Source of the DNA: Quercus robur
Lineage: Eukaryota > Streptophyta > Magnoliopsida > Fagales > Fagaceae
Length of the DNA stretch: 64,000 nt
Reading direction: 5' to 3'
Assembly: GCF_932294415.1 (NCBI RefSeq)
Contig: NC_065545.1
Location: 41,888,327-41,952,326 of the forward strand
Numbering within the stretch: the first letter of the stretch is position 1; every line of letters begins with the position of its first letter. The position numbers and the translations under genes are program-made. The notes beneath the pieces were generated by a model, which saw nothing but the letters and a program-made list of their open reading frames with translations, had not been told where the DNA came from and searched no databases. Positions 10,741 through 22,400 of the stretch are shown piece by piece.

Positions 10741-12078
10741 CAGCCCCTCCCTCGAGTCATTTTGGTAGAAAAGCTCATCCGTCCACTAACGGAGAAGACC
10801 AACGGGACTGGAGTGCATAACATCAGGGCAGGACCGAGTTGGATGGATCCTCTAATGCTGTACTTAAAGCACGACACATTGCCAGTTGATAAGGTTGAGG
10901 CTGACAAAATCAGGAGAAAAGCTACTCGATTCTGGTTGTCGGAGGACTCCAAGCTTTACAGACGCTCGTTTTCGGGGCCGTATTTACTGTGTGTGCACCC
11001 AGAGGCTACTGAACTCATCCTGGAAGAGTTACACGAAGGAGTTTGCGGAAGTCACACGGGGGGTAGGTCTTTGTCTCACAGGGCTTTAACGCTGGGTTAT
11101 TAGTGGCCAAGCATGCATAAAGAAGCCCTGGAGTATGTGAAGAAGTGCGACCAATGCCAGAGATTCGCCCCGAACATACATCAACCTGGTGGAGAGCTGA
11201 ACCCATTGTCCAGTCCGTGGCCATTTGCACAATGGGGCCTAGATATACTTGGCCCTTTCCCCAAGGCAACTGGGAACAGGAGATTTCTTCTCATCGGCAC
11301 AGACTACTTCACCAAATGGGTGGAGGCTGAGGCGCTGGCAAACATTAGGGACGTCGATGTCAAGAAGTTTCTTTGGAAAAATATTGTCACCAGGTTCGGC
11401 ACCCCACACTCCCTGGTGTCGGACAACGGGCTACAGTTTGATAGTAAAGCCTTCAGAAGGTACTGCAATGAGCTGGGAATCGTTAACTGGTACTCCACAC
11501 CAGCTTACCCACAGGGTAATGGACAAGCAGAAGCCGTTAATAAAACCATTGTGAATGGATTGAAAAAGAGACTAGACAACGCGAAGGGAAGATAGGTTGA
11601 GGAGCTGGCCTATGTCCTGTGGACATATCGCACCACACCTCGAAGGTCCACAGGGGAAACCCCTTTTTCAATGACCTATGGAGCCGAGGCTGTCATTCCA
11701 CTGGAAGTGAACTTCCCAACACAGAGGACTACCGCCTTCTGCCCCAATGCCAATGACAAACTTCTGGAAAAGAGCTTGGACCTCATCGACGAAAGAAGGG
11801 AAGCCGCGATGGTCCATTTGGCTTACTATCAGCAGAAGCTCAAGCAAAGTTACGACGCCAAGGTAAAAACCAGACCATTGGCGCCAGGGGATCTGGTACT
11901 GAGGAAGGTCCTGGGCACTACGAAGAACCCTGCATGGGGAAAGCTCGGACCAAACTGGGAGGGACCGTACCGAATCACTTCCGTAGCCGGCATAGGAGCC
12001 TACCTTTTGGAAGACTTGGATGGACATGTAGTGCCACGCCCTTGGAATGTAAACAACCTGAAAATGTACTATTATTAA
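10741..12078 (+). pseudogene. Integrase of gypsy element 1
   Basis: The HHCC zinc finger is visible (LHEGVCGSH..., CDQCQRF, about 11028-11165). The DDE core follows: WGLDILGPFP, VSDNGLQFDS and GNGQAEAVNKT. A C-terminal GPY motif (GPNWEGPYRI, near 11950) is present and there is no chromodomain. In-frame TAG codons at 11101-11103 and 11593-11595 break it; the second replaces the W of a KGRW-type motif. Integrase would join the DNA copy to the chromosome. The frame ends at TAA 12076-12078. Confidence 0.88.
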
Positions 12079-12123
12079 TGAAAGATACAATTCTTAATGC
12101 CGTATTACTGCGCAGCCACTTAA

Positions 12124-12511
12124 GCTAAGTGTTAAACAAAACCCAAGTCCTGCCTGGCTCTTCGAACCACAGACTTGGGGGAAATTAACCGTTAAGCCAT
12201 TCTCGCTAAGTGTTAAACAGAACCCAAGTCCTGCCTGGCTCTTCGGACCACAAACTTGGGGGAAATTAACCGTTAAGCCATTCTCGCTAAGTGTTAAACA
12301 GAACCCAAGTCCTGCCTGGCTCTTCGGACCACAGACTTGGGGGAAATTAACCGCTTAGTCATTCTCACTAGGTTTTAAACAGAACCCAAGTCCTGCCTGG
12401 CTCTTCGGACCACAGACTTGGGAGAAATTAACCATTAAGGGATTCTCACTAAGTGCTAAACAGAACCCAAGTCCTGCCTGGCTCGTCGGACCAAGGACTT
12501 GGGGAAAATTT
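12124..12511 (+). repeat. 81-bp tandem repeat with internal hairpin, element 1
   Basis: About 4.8 copies with an exact 81-bp spacing start at 12124, 12205, 12286, 12367 and 12448. Each holds CCCAAGTC and GACTTGGG about 22 bases apart, an 8-bp perfect inverted repeat in most copies (one mismatch in copy 2). The tract lies just after the integrase stop and before the 3' end of the antisense gene. Tandem repeats in the 3' untranslated region of Tat elements are known and can seed satellites. Confidence 0.9.
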
Positions 12512-12765
12512 AGATTCGCAGCTATTTCGCCTAATTATTAACTATCGTTCTTTTCACGTATTCGTTCGCTTATGCTTGGTTCTCAACAGTTAGTGACGGA
12601 ATAGACGTCCATTCATGATGAAAACAAAAGAGAAGAGAACAATAATATTTGAAGGGAAATAACCTTTATCATTAAAACTCAAAAGCGGTTTTGTTTACAA
12701 ACATTAGCAAGGCAAAACAAAAAAAAGTACAAAAGGTAAAACAAATAAAATCCTACACTACTTTC
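12512..12765. other. Untranslated interval between pol and antisense gene
   Basis: AT-rich, no gene seen. It probably holds the 3' UTR of both the sense polyprotein and the antisense transcript, which converge here. Confidence 0.4.
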
Positions 12766-15242
12766 CTAATAGCCCTGAGTAGGGGCGGGCTGATCATCTG
12801 CTGCTTGGGTCCCCGGGGCAGTCTCTTTGGCCTGTGCAATGATCTCACTAATACGAAGACTGTTCTCAGGTAACTTGCCCTGCGCGGCCTACTCCGTACC
12901 CCCAGCCTCGGGAATGGAGGAGTCCGTTGGAAGAGGCTCTTCGGAGGCAACTTCGTCAGGAATCTCACGTATGTCTTCCTGGAAAAAAACGTTCTCGGCC
13001 TTCCTAAGGTCGGAGTCTGCCGGGACAGCTGCCCGATCCAGGGCTACACCCCAGGACGTGGTGATGTATTTCCTGCAAACGGTGGCCACTTCCTCGGCCA
13101 GCCTGACCTCAGTATCATGGACTCCTCGATCATATGAGGTCGCCACAGCCTTCTCGGCAGCCTCCCTGGCCAAACGGGCCTCCTCCTTGGTTCTTGCAAG
13201 CTCAGCCTTGAGCGTCGAAACCGCCTGCTGCTCCGCCGTGAGTTTCTCCTCAGATTGGCGGAGCTGTATGCGCATGTCGTCAGCTTGCTTTGTGGCATTC
13301 TTAAGGCCAGCTTCCGCGCTCGCATGAGCCTTCTTCACCTCTTTTATCTCATTATTCAAGCGATCAAAATCCTGTTTGAGATCGCCAGCGGTCTTCTCGG
13401 CGGCAGAGCGGGACTAAGCCTCCCTATGCAAGTCCTCACGAGCCTTCTCGGCCCATTCCACGGCAATATAAATTTGTTGAGTGACCTGCACCCAAAAGGA
13501 AATAAAGACCTTGTTAAAACTTGACGATAAGAGGGTAAATAATATGAGAACGAGATAGAAGATTCCATTTACCATTGCCATGTTCCTCTTCAATGACATG
13601 AAGAGATCTGGTTGCCGAGTATTTCTGAGACTCTCCATATCATGAGGCAAGAGAAGAGGCTGCTGCAGGGCCTCAGCTAAAAATGATGCCTGCCCTCGTT
13701 GGGATTCCCACAAGGTCGCATCCCAGGAGATCGGAGCGCCGTTTAATTCGAGCCGTGGCGACGATGTTCGTTGTTCCCTCCGAATGGCCGCCTCATCTCG
13801 GCTATTGACGGACCTAGTCCTCTTGTCTCGGGGCTCCTTCGTCTCCTTGCCCTTCTTCTGAGGTTGGGCCTTTTCGCGGCCAACCTCTCCCTCCTCCGGC
13901 TCTTCTACAGGCTTTTTTCGCCTTAGATTGGGCATAGGCTGTAGCGCCGCATCCGATATGGGGGGGAGAGGGGGAGTAGGAGCCTTAGGGGCAGTTTGTT
14001 CCTTCGAGACGTGCTTAGAGGATTGCCCTTTGTTCCTGTTGGATAGAAGGCTTCTGAGGCCAGACCTTGGTTTCAAGTCCATTCCTTCTTCCTCGGTCTC
14101 TTGGCTGGTGTCAACTTGTGCGACGACTAAACCAGGGTCAGGAGCTGCTGAGGCACGGTCTAAATCTGTGTCGGAGTCCGAGAGCTCTACCACCCTGGCC
14201 GACACTTCTCCCTCCTCGGTAAATTGAAACTGGTCTATTTGTTCTTCTAAGGATGAATGCGAAGAACTAGCCTCCTCCTCCGAGATAATCACTGCAGGAA
14301 AGGCGCATTGGGCAGGCAGCTGAACGAGAGGTAAGTCTGTTGAAGCAAGAAACCCTGGTATGGATACGTCAATACGTGCCAATCTTGGACTGCCAGCCCT
14401 TATAGCTTGACCGGCGTCTACCAAGGATCGAGTGAGGGGAACAAAGTCCAAAATTAAAGGAGCCGACCTTAATTGTCCGTCCTCGTTTATGAAGATCTCA
14501 GATCTCAGGAGGTAATTTAGAGCCGGGACGTTGACCAAGCTCAGCCGAGGAGATGTTCGCTCCTTATCTGCAAAGATCGTTAAAGGGGTTACGTTAGTCC
14601 GAGGAGGCATGCAACCAAACCAATAATTTTAAAAGAAAGAGAGAATTGGGGGGGGGGGGGGGGGAGAGAGCTCAAAACTAAGGTCCTCTCCACGGAATCT
14701 AGTTTTATGACACCTCACCTGGCGTTCCTACCCTAGTCGGACAGTGAATGCCGTCGTGCCATGGTCCGGAGACGATCAAATGGTCGTCCTTTAAGCCTTT
14801 GCTGGACTTGGGAAGGCAGGATATCAACCTCACTTCGTCGGTCCTGGACTTTAAGTAGTATGAGTCGCCGAGCTTATGGCATTCATAGAGATGAACCACG
14901 TCATGCCATGAAAGGCCGAGGTTCATCTGGTCGTTTAAGACGTCTGTGCACCCCAAGATCCGGAACAGGTTCGCGGTGCACTGGTGGGGGGCCAATCTAT
15001 GACCACGTAGGTAGTCCCTAGTTATTCTCCCCATTGGAATCGTCATTCCTCCTTCCACGAAGGCTATCATTGGAATTACGACTTCCCCTGTTCTCCTCTT
15101 GAACAAAATTTCCTCCTGGTGGCAATACTCTAAACCTACCTCCGGTGGAATACGATACTTCGCCCTGAAGCCCGCCATACCAGCCGGAGAGTCTACCAGT
15201 TTTTCAAGCCTACAAATCCTAGACAACGTGAAGGCAGTTTGC
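12766..15242 (-). pseudogene. Antisense gene of element 1 (putative gypsy-type transposon protein plus coiled coil)
   Basis: Three blocks on the strand opposite to pol form a spliced gene: 15242-14716, 14610-13573 and 13485 to 12766. Donor GCCAG/gtgagg lies at the end of block 1. An 87-bp intron (13572-13486) with GT-AG ends separates blocks 2 and 3. Block 1 (KYRIPPEVGLEY..., HLYECHKLGDSYYL, IVSGPWHD) is homologous to the element 2 antisense protein. Block 2 is acidic and low complexity. Block 3 is a long alanine/glutamate coiled coil. A TAG inside block 3 (about 13414) and another at 12889-12891 interrupt it; the frame then runs on to a TAG at 12766-12768. A clear acceptor before block 2 was not found. 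Function is unknown; antisense 3' genes are reported in several Tat elements. Confidence 0.7.
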
Positions 15243-15407
15243 CTAAAGAAGAGTAACGAAGAAAAAGCACGCACTTACGGGTAAGAAACTCGACGGAATC
15301 TTCAAGAGAATGACGGCAAAGGTAAGAGCGTGCTGAAGGAAAAGGCACTGAGATGTTCTGAGTACTGGAGTGTTCGTCAAAAGTGAGGAATGAACGCCTT
15401 CAAAACC

Positions 15408-15414
15408 TTATATA
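15408..15414 (-). promoter_or_regulatory. TATA box for the antisense gene of element 1
   Basis: On the minus strand GTATATAAGG lies about 165 bp upstream of the first recognisable antisense exon and about 280 bp inside the 3' LTR boundary. Element 2 has a TATA box at the matching place. The promoter role is inferred. Confidence 0.45.
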
Positions 15415-15680
15415 CTTAGAGGGAGTTGGACAGACACACTCCCGCCTAGAGCAAATAAAACGTTGTCCACCGTTGATTTGGTCTCCAACCGTTGGATTGA
15501 AAGAGCGTAAAACTCCAAAAAGCTGCAATTAATTCCCCTCGGGTCATTAAATGCCTTCAGCATTAATGAGGCACGTGAGGGCACACCCCCGCACGTGTGA
15601 AGTAGGAATCCGCAACAAACCATCCAGTAGGTATCAAAATCCCGCCTTTCCTCCTCGGACCAAGAAGAAAGAGCCGGAAT

Positions 15681-15693
15681 TTTGAGGGGCTAT
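15681..15693 (+). other. Polypurine tract of element 1
   Basis: TTTGAGGGGCTAT immediately precedes the 3' LTR. It matches the form typical of Tat elements and would prime plus-strand DNA synthesis. Confidence 0.75.
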
Positions 15694-16449
15694 TGTGGGG
15701 GGTAAAATTCATCAGTCAACAGTGGGCCTTGGTGCCCATGCGGAGCCCAACCATAACAGGAAATGAAGACACGGCCAGAGGACTCCCAACCCAGAGGAGG
15801 AGTGTCTCCTCGGACGCACCAAATGGGAGTCCAACTCACACCCTTTACATGGTGAAAAATCGTCCCAAATCACAGGGAAATGCTAGACGTTTAGGGGGCA
15901 ACCACAACTGCCGCATTAAATGCAAGGAAGCTACTTTTCCAGCCGCATTAATGTAGAGAGGACAGGAGAACAGTATTATCTTGGCCAGTACAACTCACAG
16001 AAAAGAAGGAGGATGTCCTATGGGATAGACACTCAAGTAGAGGCCCAGATGGTTAACAAGTGTAGGGCCATTATCAATTGAAGGATGCTATATAAGAGAA
16101 GAAAATCCCCATGACAAAGGGAGGAAAGAGGGGAGAGAAAAAGAAGTAAGGAAAAGAGGGGAGAGAAAAAGAAGTAAGGAAAAGAGGGGAGAGAAAAAGA
16201 TGTAAGGAAAAGGGAAAGAGAGAGAGAGGAGTTCTGTAAACATAGCATAAGATACAGCCCTATAGACTGTTATCCCAGGAAACTTAAAGAAATATCTCCA
16301 CGTTCTAGTGGTTGCATGGCTTACTAATAGTTACCTTTACTCTGTCAAGACCTAGTTCTCTGACTCACTCTCTACAAATTCATTGTTGAGGGTCTTTTGG
16401 GCCAGAATTGCCTGCTTGCTGGGCCTGGGCCCCAAAAACCGCCCTTACA
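15694..16449 (+). repeat. 3' LTR of gypsy element 1
   Basis: The 756-bp repeat has the same ends as the 5' LTR. It lacks a 34-bp segment after CCCAACCCA and has three rather than two copies of the 28-bp purine unit. About twenty substitutions separate the LTRs, mostly transitions. Confidence 0.92.
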
Positions 16450-16454
16450 TATGG

Positions 16455-16656
16455 GATTTAAGTTTATAAGGTTTTTTTATAATAAACTTTTAGTTTGAAT
16501 ATAATTTAAATCTGTTTTAAATTATTGTTAAATCATGCAACTTGAGGAAAAAAAAACAAAAACAAGATAAATTCTTTATAATAGAATTTTAATCTGAAAA
16601 GAATTTAAATTTGTTTTAAATTATTGTTAAATATTATGCCTTAGTCAAAACATGGT

Positions 16657-16702
<46 letters not shown>

Positions 16703-16761
16703 AATAAAACGTGAGTTATTGTGTGGGATTTAAGATTATAAATTTTTTATAATAGACATTT
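16455..16761. repeat. AT-rich duplicated spacer with (AT)n microsatellite
   Basis: No gene. A block with TTTTAAATTATTGTTAAAT occurs twice (about 16512 and 16614). An (AT) run of about 40 bases lies at 16659-16700. Similar blocks precede the 5' LTR at 5741-5910. Confidence 0.6.
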
Positions 16762-17520
16762 TATGGCTTTTGAGAACAGGACAATGTCGTCTGCATACAT
16801 CACGTGGGTGATTGTCAGACTGTTGATGCTTGTTTTAATATCGTTTATGTTCTTTTGCTTTAGCTTATGATCTAACAACATTGATAGGATTTCTTGCCCT
16901 ATATTGAGTAGGTAGGAGGAAAGGGGAACCCCTATTTGAGGCCTCTGTTGGGCTTGAAACTCTCGGATTTTCCACCGTTGACTAGCACCTCAAAAGAAAT
17001 AAGAAGAAACACTTGCTAGAATCTATTATGCGAACACTTCATTGAAACGAAGGTAAAGGAGGAAAACTTGAATGAATTTCCAGCTAACTTTATCACATGC
17101 CTTTTGTAGATCCAACTTTATAGCCATTAATCTAGGTTTTGTTTTTCAAGAATTGAAGCCATGAAGCACTTCTTGCACAATAACCTGGTTCTCGTCAATC
17201 TAGGGGTTGGGAATGAATGCAGACTGAGCTAGTGATATAATCTTGTTGAGAAGGGGTAGAAGCTTGGCAACAATAATACTGGAGATGATTTTATAGATGA
17301 CATTGCATAGGATTATAGGCTTGAAATGATTCACAGTTTATGGATTATAAATTTTAGGGATGGGGAGAATTAAAGATCTGTTTACCTTCTCAAGCATTGA
17401 GCAAAATCGAAAAAAGGATGTGACCACTTTGATTACAATGTTCCCTACCATGGGCCAAAGCTTCTTGTAGAAAATCACAATATATCCGTTTGGTTTGGGG
17501 GCTTTCAAATCCTACATCTG
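16762..17520 (-). pseudogene. LINE (L1-type) reverse transcriptase fragment
   Basis: On the minus strand the conceptual protein contains LILPIPKIYNP, IILCNVIYKIISSIIVAK, SLAQSAFIPNP, AIKLDLQKACDKVSW and MYADDIVLFSKA in that order. These are the fingers and palm blocks of a plant L1 RT, with the YADD active site intact. Several in-frame stops interrupt it. Endonuclease and 3' end are missing, so it is an old internal fragment. Confidence 0.85.
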
Positions 17521-17574
17521 AAACATAGTGTCTTTAAAGTCTTATCTTATAGGGATGAGATTTTTAAGAGCTTA

Positions 17575-18041
17575 GAGCATTCTCATCAGCTCTCTCAAAT
17601 GTGCCAAATGCTAAATATTTGGCATATTTGGCACACCAAACACAAAAATGGACCCTCATCAGGTATGCTAAATGTGCTAAAAATATTAAACATGCTATAG
17701 TACGCTCTCTTTTTTTAGAGCGTACGAATCCAAATGCCATTTCCATTTATTGTTTGTTTATTCATCTTTCTCTCTCCTCTCTCATCACTTTATTCATTTT
17801 TTTTTCTCTCTCCTTTCTCGTTTTTCCTCAGACATTCCTATTAACCCATCTCTTCTTTCACTCTTTTTTCTTCTCATTGTTGTGGCTTTTCTCTCTTCTG
17901 TTCAGCCTCACCGATCTCTGTTGCTGTGGGTTTTTTTTTTTGGCAGTGATTTGATGGGTGGGTTCGGCAGTGGGTGGCTTCTCTCTTTCGTTCAGCCTTG
18001 CTGTGCCACCTGATGTCGATCTCTGTAGCTGTGGGTTTTTT

Positions 18042-18093
<52 letters not shown>

Positions 18094-18823
18094 GATTTGA
18101 TGGGTGGGCTCGGCAGTGGGTGGCGACCTCTCCTCCGTTCAACCTCGCCGCGCCACTTGATGCCGATCTCTGTTGCTGTGGGGTTTTTTTTTTTTTTTTT
18201 TTTTGTGTGCAGTGATTTGATGGGTGGGTTCGGCAGTGGGTGGCTTTTCTCTCTTTCGTTCAGCCTTGCCGCATCACCTGATGCCGATCTTTGTGTTTTT
18301 TGTTGTTGTTTTTATTTTTCCGTGGTGGTGGTTTTGGTGTCCTGCTGTGGTGGTTCTAGTGTGAGACGGTAGTAGGGTGGGATGTGGGGTGTTGATGGGT
18401 GGGTGGGTCGGCGTTGGATGGGTTAGCGGCGGCAGTGGGTGGGTGTGTGGGATGCGGTTGGATTGTGTTTTTTGTTTTTTTTTTTTTTTTTTTTTTTCTG
18501 TGGTGGTGGTTTTGGTGTTCTGCTGTGTTATTTCTAGTGTGAGACGGTGGTAGATGAAATATGGGTGGGGTGTTGATGGTTGCTAGCAGCGAGGGTGGGC
18601 TGTGGGTTGTGGCGGGGGTGGTTGGTTTTTTTATTTTGTATTTTTATATATTGGTGGTTTTTTTAATGTTATTTTAATATTGAAATATATTATTTTAATA
18701 TATAGAATTGGAGAATAGAATATGTGATAAATGGTGAATTGTAAAATGATGTGCTAAAATGATAAATTAGATTTTTAACGTATCAAAATGACATTTTTTA
18801 TGAGAGAGCTGATGTGAATGCTC
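17575..18823. mobile_element. Non-autonomous Harbinger-like element
   Basis: The left end GAGCATTCTCATCAGCTCTC matches the reverse complement of the right end, GAGCATTCACATCAGCTCTC, as terminal inverted repeats of about 25 bp. TTA flanks both sides (17572-17574, 18824-18826), as expected of PIF/Harbinger. No transposase is seen. The inside has repeats of about 110-130 bp built on CAGTGATTTGATGGGTGGG (about 17943, 18089, 18210), with long T and GT runs. Small open frames inside are repeat translation, not genes. Confidence 0.75.
18047..18089 (+). repeat. (GT)n microsatellite
   Basis: About 21 GT units lie in one of the internal repeats of the Harbinger-like element, where sibling repeats have only poly-T. 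It may vary in length between individuals. Confidence 0.95.
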
Positions 18824-18826
18824 TTA

Positions 18827-19453
18827 GTGTTTTCATCTTCAGTGACTCACGACAAAATTAGGTAGCCAAGATGAGTGGGGAATGAGACATCTTCTTCTTG
18901 GAATAAACTCTTGAAATTGGCGAGAAAGGATTAGTAAGCCAAGAGCCGTCGTTGTGCTACAATTATGATGCAATTGACTTTGAGTAGTTGTGAAAAAGTG
19001 ATAAGTTTATATGAAAATGATAATCAATTACTCACCATCTACCACATAAAAAATAATGACAAAAAATGAAAAGAAGTTGTAATCTAAAAATAATTATATA
19101 AAAAAAAAAGACAAAAAAAAAATAAACTTGTTTTATACAACCGTGAAATGATGATTTTAAAGTCAAATTGTCAGTTATTTTCAAAAAAAAAAAAAAAAAA
19201 AAAAGAAGTTGCCAATTATTTTAGGCATTGGTTGGTGGGTCAAGTCACGTTTTGAGGTACAGTTTGGAGTTGACAGAAATTTCGGAAGCTATAAAGGAAT
19301 GACAAAACACCTTGCTAAATACTGTATTATCCTTAAACTTTGAAAAACTTGGTGTAAAAAATAACCTTTCTCAAAAATAATAAAAAAAGATTCGTTATTA
19401 ATATATATATTTATATTAGTGTGAGTGTGGAGCACTGAGAGAGAGTCTCCAAT
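18827..19453 (+). promoter_or_regulatory. Upstream region of the SDR gene
   Basis: An AT-rich stretch with an A20-type run (about 19183-19204). AATATATATATTTATA at about 19400-19416 could serve as a TATA box about 40-55 bp before the ATG, with a GAGAGAGAGT leader between. No other gene was seen. Confidence 0.35.
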
Positions 19454-22400
19454 ATGGCTTCGTTTTCGCCCTTCTCTGCAATTAGCTCCGCTCCCACTTC
19501 CCTTACCACACTTCGTACCCGTCCTCCCACCTCCCATTTTCGCAACCGGTCAGCTCTCTCTCTCACACACAACACTTTTATTCTATTGATATTGTGAGGT
19601 GATTATATGTGTATCTTTTTGTACAGGATTTATGCAGAAGCAGCAACCATAAGGGATGATTTGAAATCTGCTGCAATTGATGTTGTAGCTGATATTAAGA
19701 CTGAAAGGGTACCCATTGCACACTTATTACCAAAATTCTTAATAATAATTCATACATCTCATGATTGAACGTGCTTTTCCCTTTGATTATTATTAATAGG
19801 TTGTAGTCTTGGGAGGAAGTGGTTTTGTTGGTTCTGCTATTTGCAAGGCTGCTGTTTCCAAGGGCATAGAGGTCATAAGTTTAAGCAGGTCTGAAAATTT
19901 TGTTAGTACATTTTACTATTATTATTTTTTATTTGCTTTTCTTCACTACATATGCGCACCACCTCCTTGCCATGTTGCAGGTCAGGGCGTCCTACTTACC
20001 CAAATTCGTGGGTGGATCAGGTAAATTGGGTGACAGGTACATACAAATACAATACATATATTTATTTTTTATATTATAACTATCCGCGTATTCTTTGTCA
20101 CAATGGTCACTCTATAAGTGTTTGTGGGCGGTAGGGGTAAGAGTCGGGGTTCAAGTATTTAGAGGGAGTTTCAAACATATATATATATATATATATACAT
20201 TTAAATTAGGTTAGAGTAAAATTTTTATTTTGTAAAAAAAAAAAAAAAAAAACCTTGGTCTAGGCCATGGATGCAGACTGTTATATTAATCTTCATTATT
20301 ATATGCAGGAGATGTTTTCTATGTAAACTGGGATGAAGTACTGGTTGGAGCTACTGCTGTGGTTTCAACCCTTGGAGGTTTTGGTAGTGAGGAACAAATG
20401 CTAAGGATTAATGGAGAGGCTAATGTTGTGTCAGTTAATGCTGCAAAGGATTATGGTAAGGAAATGTTTAATTCTCATTCTTTGCAACAAACTATATGAT
20501 TGAGGACCTTATTGCTTCATTGTTGTTGTTTGTTCTTTCTTTCTTGCTGATGAACCTGTTGTTGGAACATTTTTTTTTGGTAGAGACCTAATAGGAAACA
20601 TATATCAATAGAACTCAATCGCCTATGCTCCACAGAATTTTGTGTTCATTCCCATTCTAATCAGTAATCAATGTCAACCCATCTTCTATTGATGCAAAAG
20701 AGCTTTCAAAGAGCTTGCTAATAGTTCTTTATTATAATTTTTTGGATAACTACTTCTCCTTCATTTTAATTATGGTGGATGACTTACATTAGACGGGTAT
20801 GCTATTCACTTAGTTGGAAATCAATACTGAATAAGAATGGATAGCCTCAAGGATTTAAAGAGAAAAAGTTCCTTAGGCTTTCAGCTTTTTGAATATCTCG
20901 TCCATCAGGAGCAGGAAAGGGAGCTGGGGGATTTTCACTGATCTTATATTCTTTGTGATTTTTCACACATTTTTGTTTCACTAGGAAAGGTTATGATATT
21001 CAATTAGTGTTGATTAATAACTTGATATGTGATTAAGTTTTTTGTGAAATTTTATGTAGAAACCCCAAAGTATCTGGGCTATAAAACTTAGATTTCTGTA
21101 AAGGAGGAAAGGTTGCAGTATCCTTAGCTGAGTTTATCATAAACGTATGGCCCTAATCAATCTTTTTATCTGAAAATGCAGTCTTATGAAACTTACTTCC
21201 CAATCTCCAGCTGTGTTAGCCACGTAGGAGCTACCTTAGAGAAATCAATTCTTCATCTCATGATTTCAAGGGAATACTGCAAAGAAGCATAACAACTCAT
21301 ACCAAATATTAAATTATTAACAGCAACAATGTTGGTGTGTCTTCATCTGTTCAGTAGCCACTTCCCTTCAAAATTTGATCTGTCATTGCAGGGAAAACTC
21401 ACGAAAGAAAAGGGACAGGGGAGAACTGTGAGTGAACTGGAGACAAAGAGGGGAACTGTGAGTGAACTGGACACATTGTGTTTTGACCGGTGATATATAA
21501 AATCATGCTTGAAGTGCATGATTTCTTGAAATTGTGGTTTCTAATTACAATTTATTTGTTTACTTTGGGTCTTAGTGGGATGGAAAGTGCCTTCAACCCT
21601 AAGAAGCATGTCGTAGGTTCGAGTCTAGGAACCAACCTCTCCCAAAAATATTTGTGGAGTAAGGCCACCCACCAATTATCTCTCACTGACCCTGCAAAAG
21701 TGGGAGCTTTGTGCATTGAATATAGCCTTTTTTATTCTTGGTCTTAGGATCTTTTTTATTCTTGATCTTAGGATCTATGGTTAAGTCTTGCTTTCCAAAC
21801 ATGATTTTAAGTTGAAGACACAACTACTTTGAGGTGGCTCCTACACGGCCAAAACAGTTGTCGAATGGAGAATTAAGCTCACAAGAGCTGTATTCTTTTA
21901 AAAAAAAAAAAAACTAATAGGGCCTAGTCAAAATGAAAAATAAAATCATCCTTAGCTGTTTTGGCTGGATTCCAATCTTCAAGCTTTCATCCACAACAAT
22001 AGTCAAGAAGATGAAACCTCTTGTTGTTATAAAAAATTCAACTTTTTTAGCTAACAGAACCCTCAAAGTTCCTGAAAACTTCTGTATGTTTCTGGTATTA
22101 TAGTTGGTACCAGGAATGTGTATATCGTAGAATTTTTAAACTTGATATGTTGGAGAAGATAATTAAGATGTAGACAATAATGCATCATGATTTATGAGAT
22201 AACAAGCTTTCACAGGTGGTACGATACAAGGATATTTACTTGGTCACCTTTAACCTTTTTTGATTTCCTTCCTCGTGTATGTATAAGATCGAATCCATTC
22301 AATTTCTAAAAAGGATTCCTAATCCTTACCGAAGGATCAAAGAAAAATGGGTCCAGACCTCCTGCAAGAATGATTTGGAAGATCCAAAACCAAAAATAGT

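Larger units (their letters stand above)
5914..16449 (+). mobile_element. Ty3/gypsy LTR retrotransposon 1, Tat-like, complete but degenerate
   Basis: The 10,536-bp element is flanked by a perfect 5-bp duplication TATGG (5909-5913 and 16450-16454). Order: LTR, PBS, gag, protease, RT, RNase H, second RNase H, integrase, 81-bp tandem repeats, antisense gene, PPT, LTR. RT before integrase defines gypsy order. The PBS type, the second RNase H and the antisense 3' gene point to the Tat lineage (Retand/Ogre/Grande relatives). The two LTRs differ by about twenty substitutions, mostly transitions, plus two indels, so the insertion is not very recent. In-frame stops, frameshifts and a mutated RT active site show that it cannot move on its own. 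Confidence 0.93.

Noticed and set aside
12124-12511. CRISPR-like regular repeats
   Set aside because: The units are directly adjacent with no unique spacers, and lie in a plant retrotransposon.
17601-18372. Overlapping plus and minus open frames
   Set aside because: Translations of T-, GT- and GGGTGG-rich internal repeats of a MITE.
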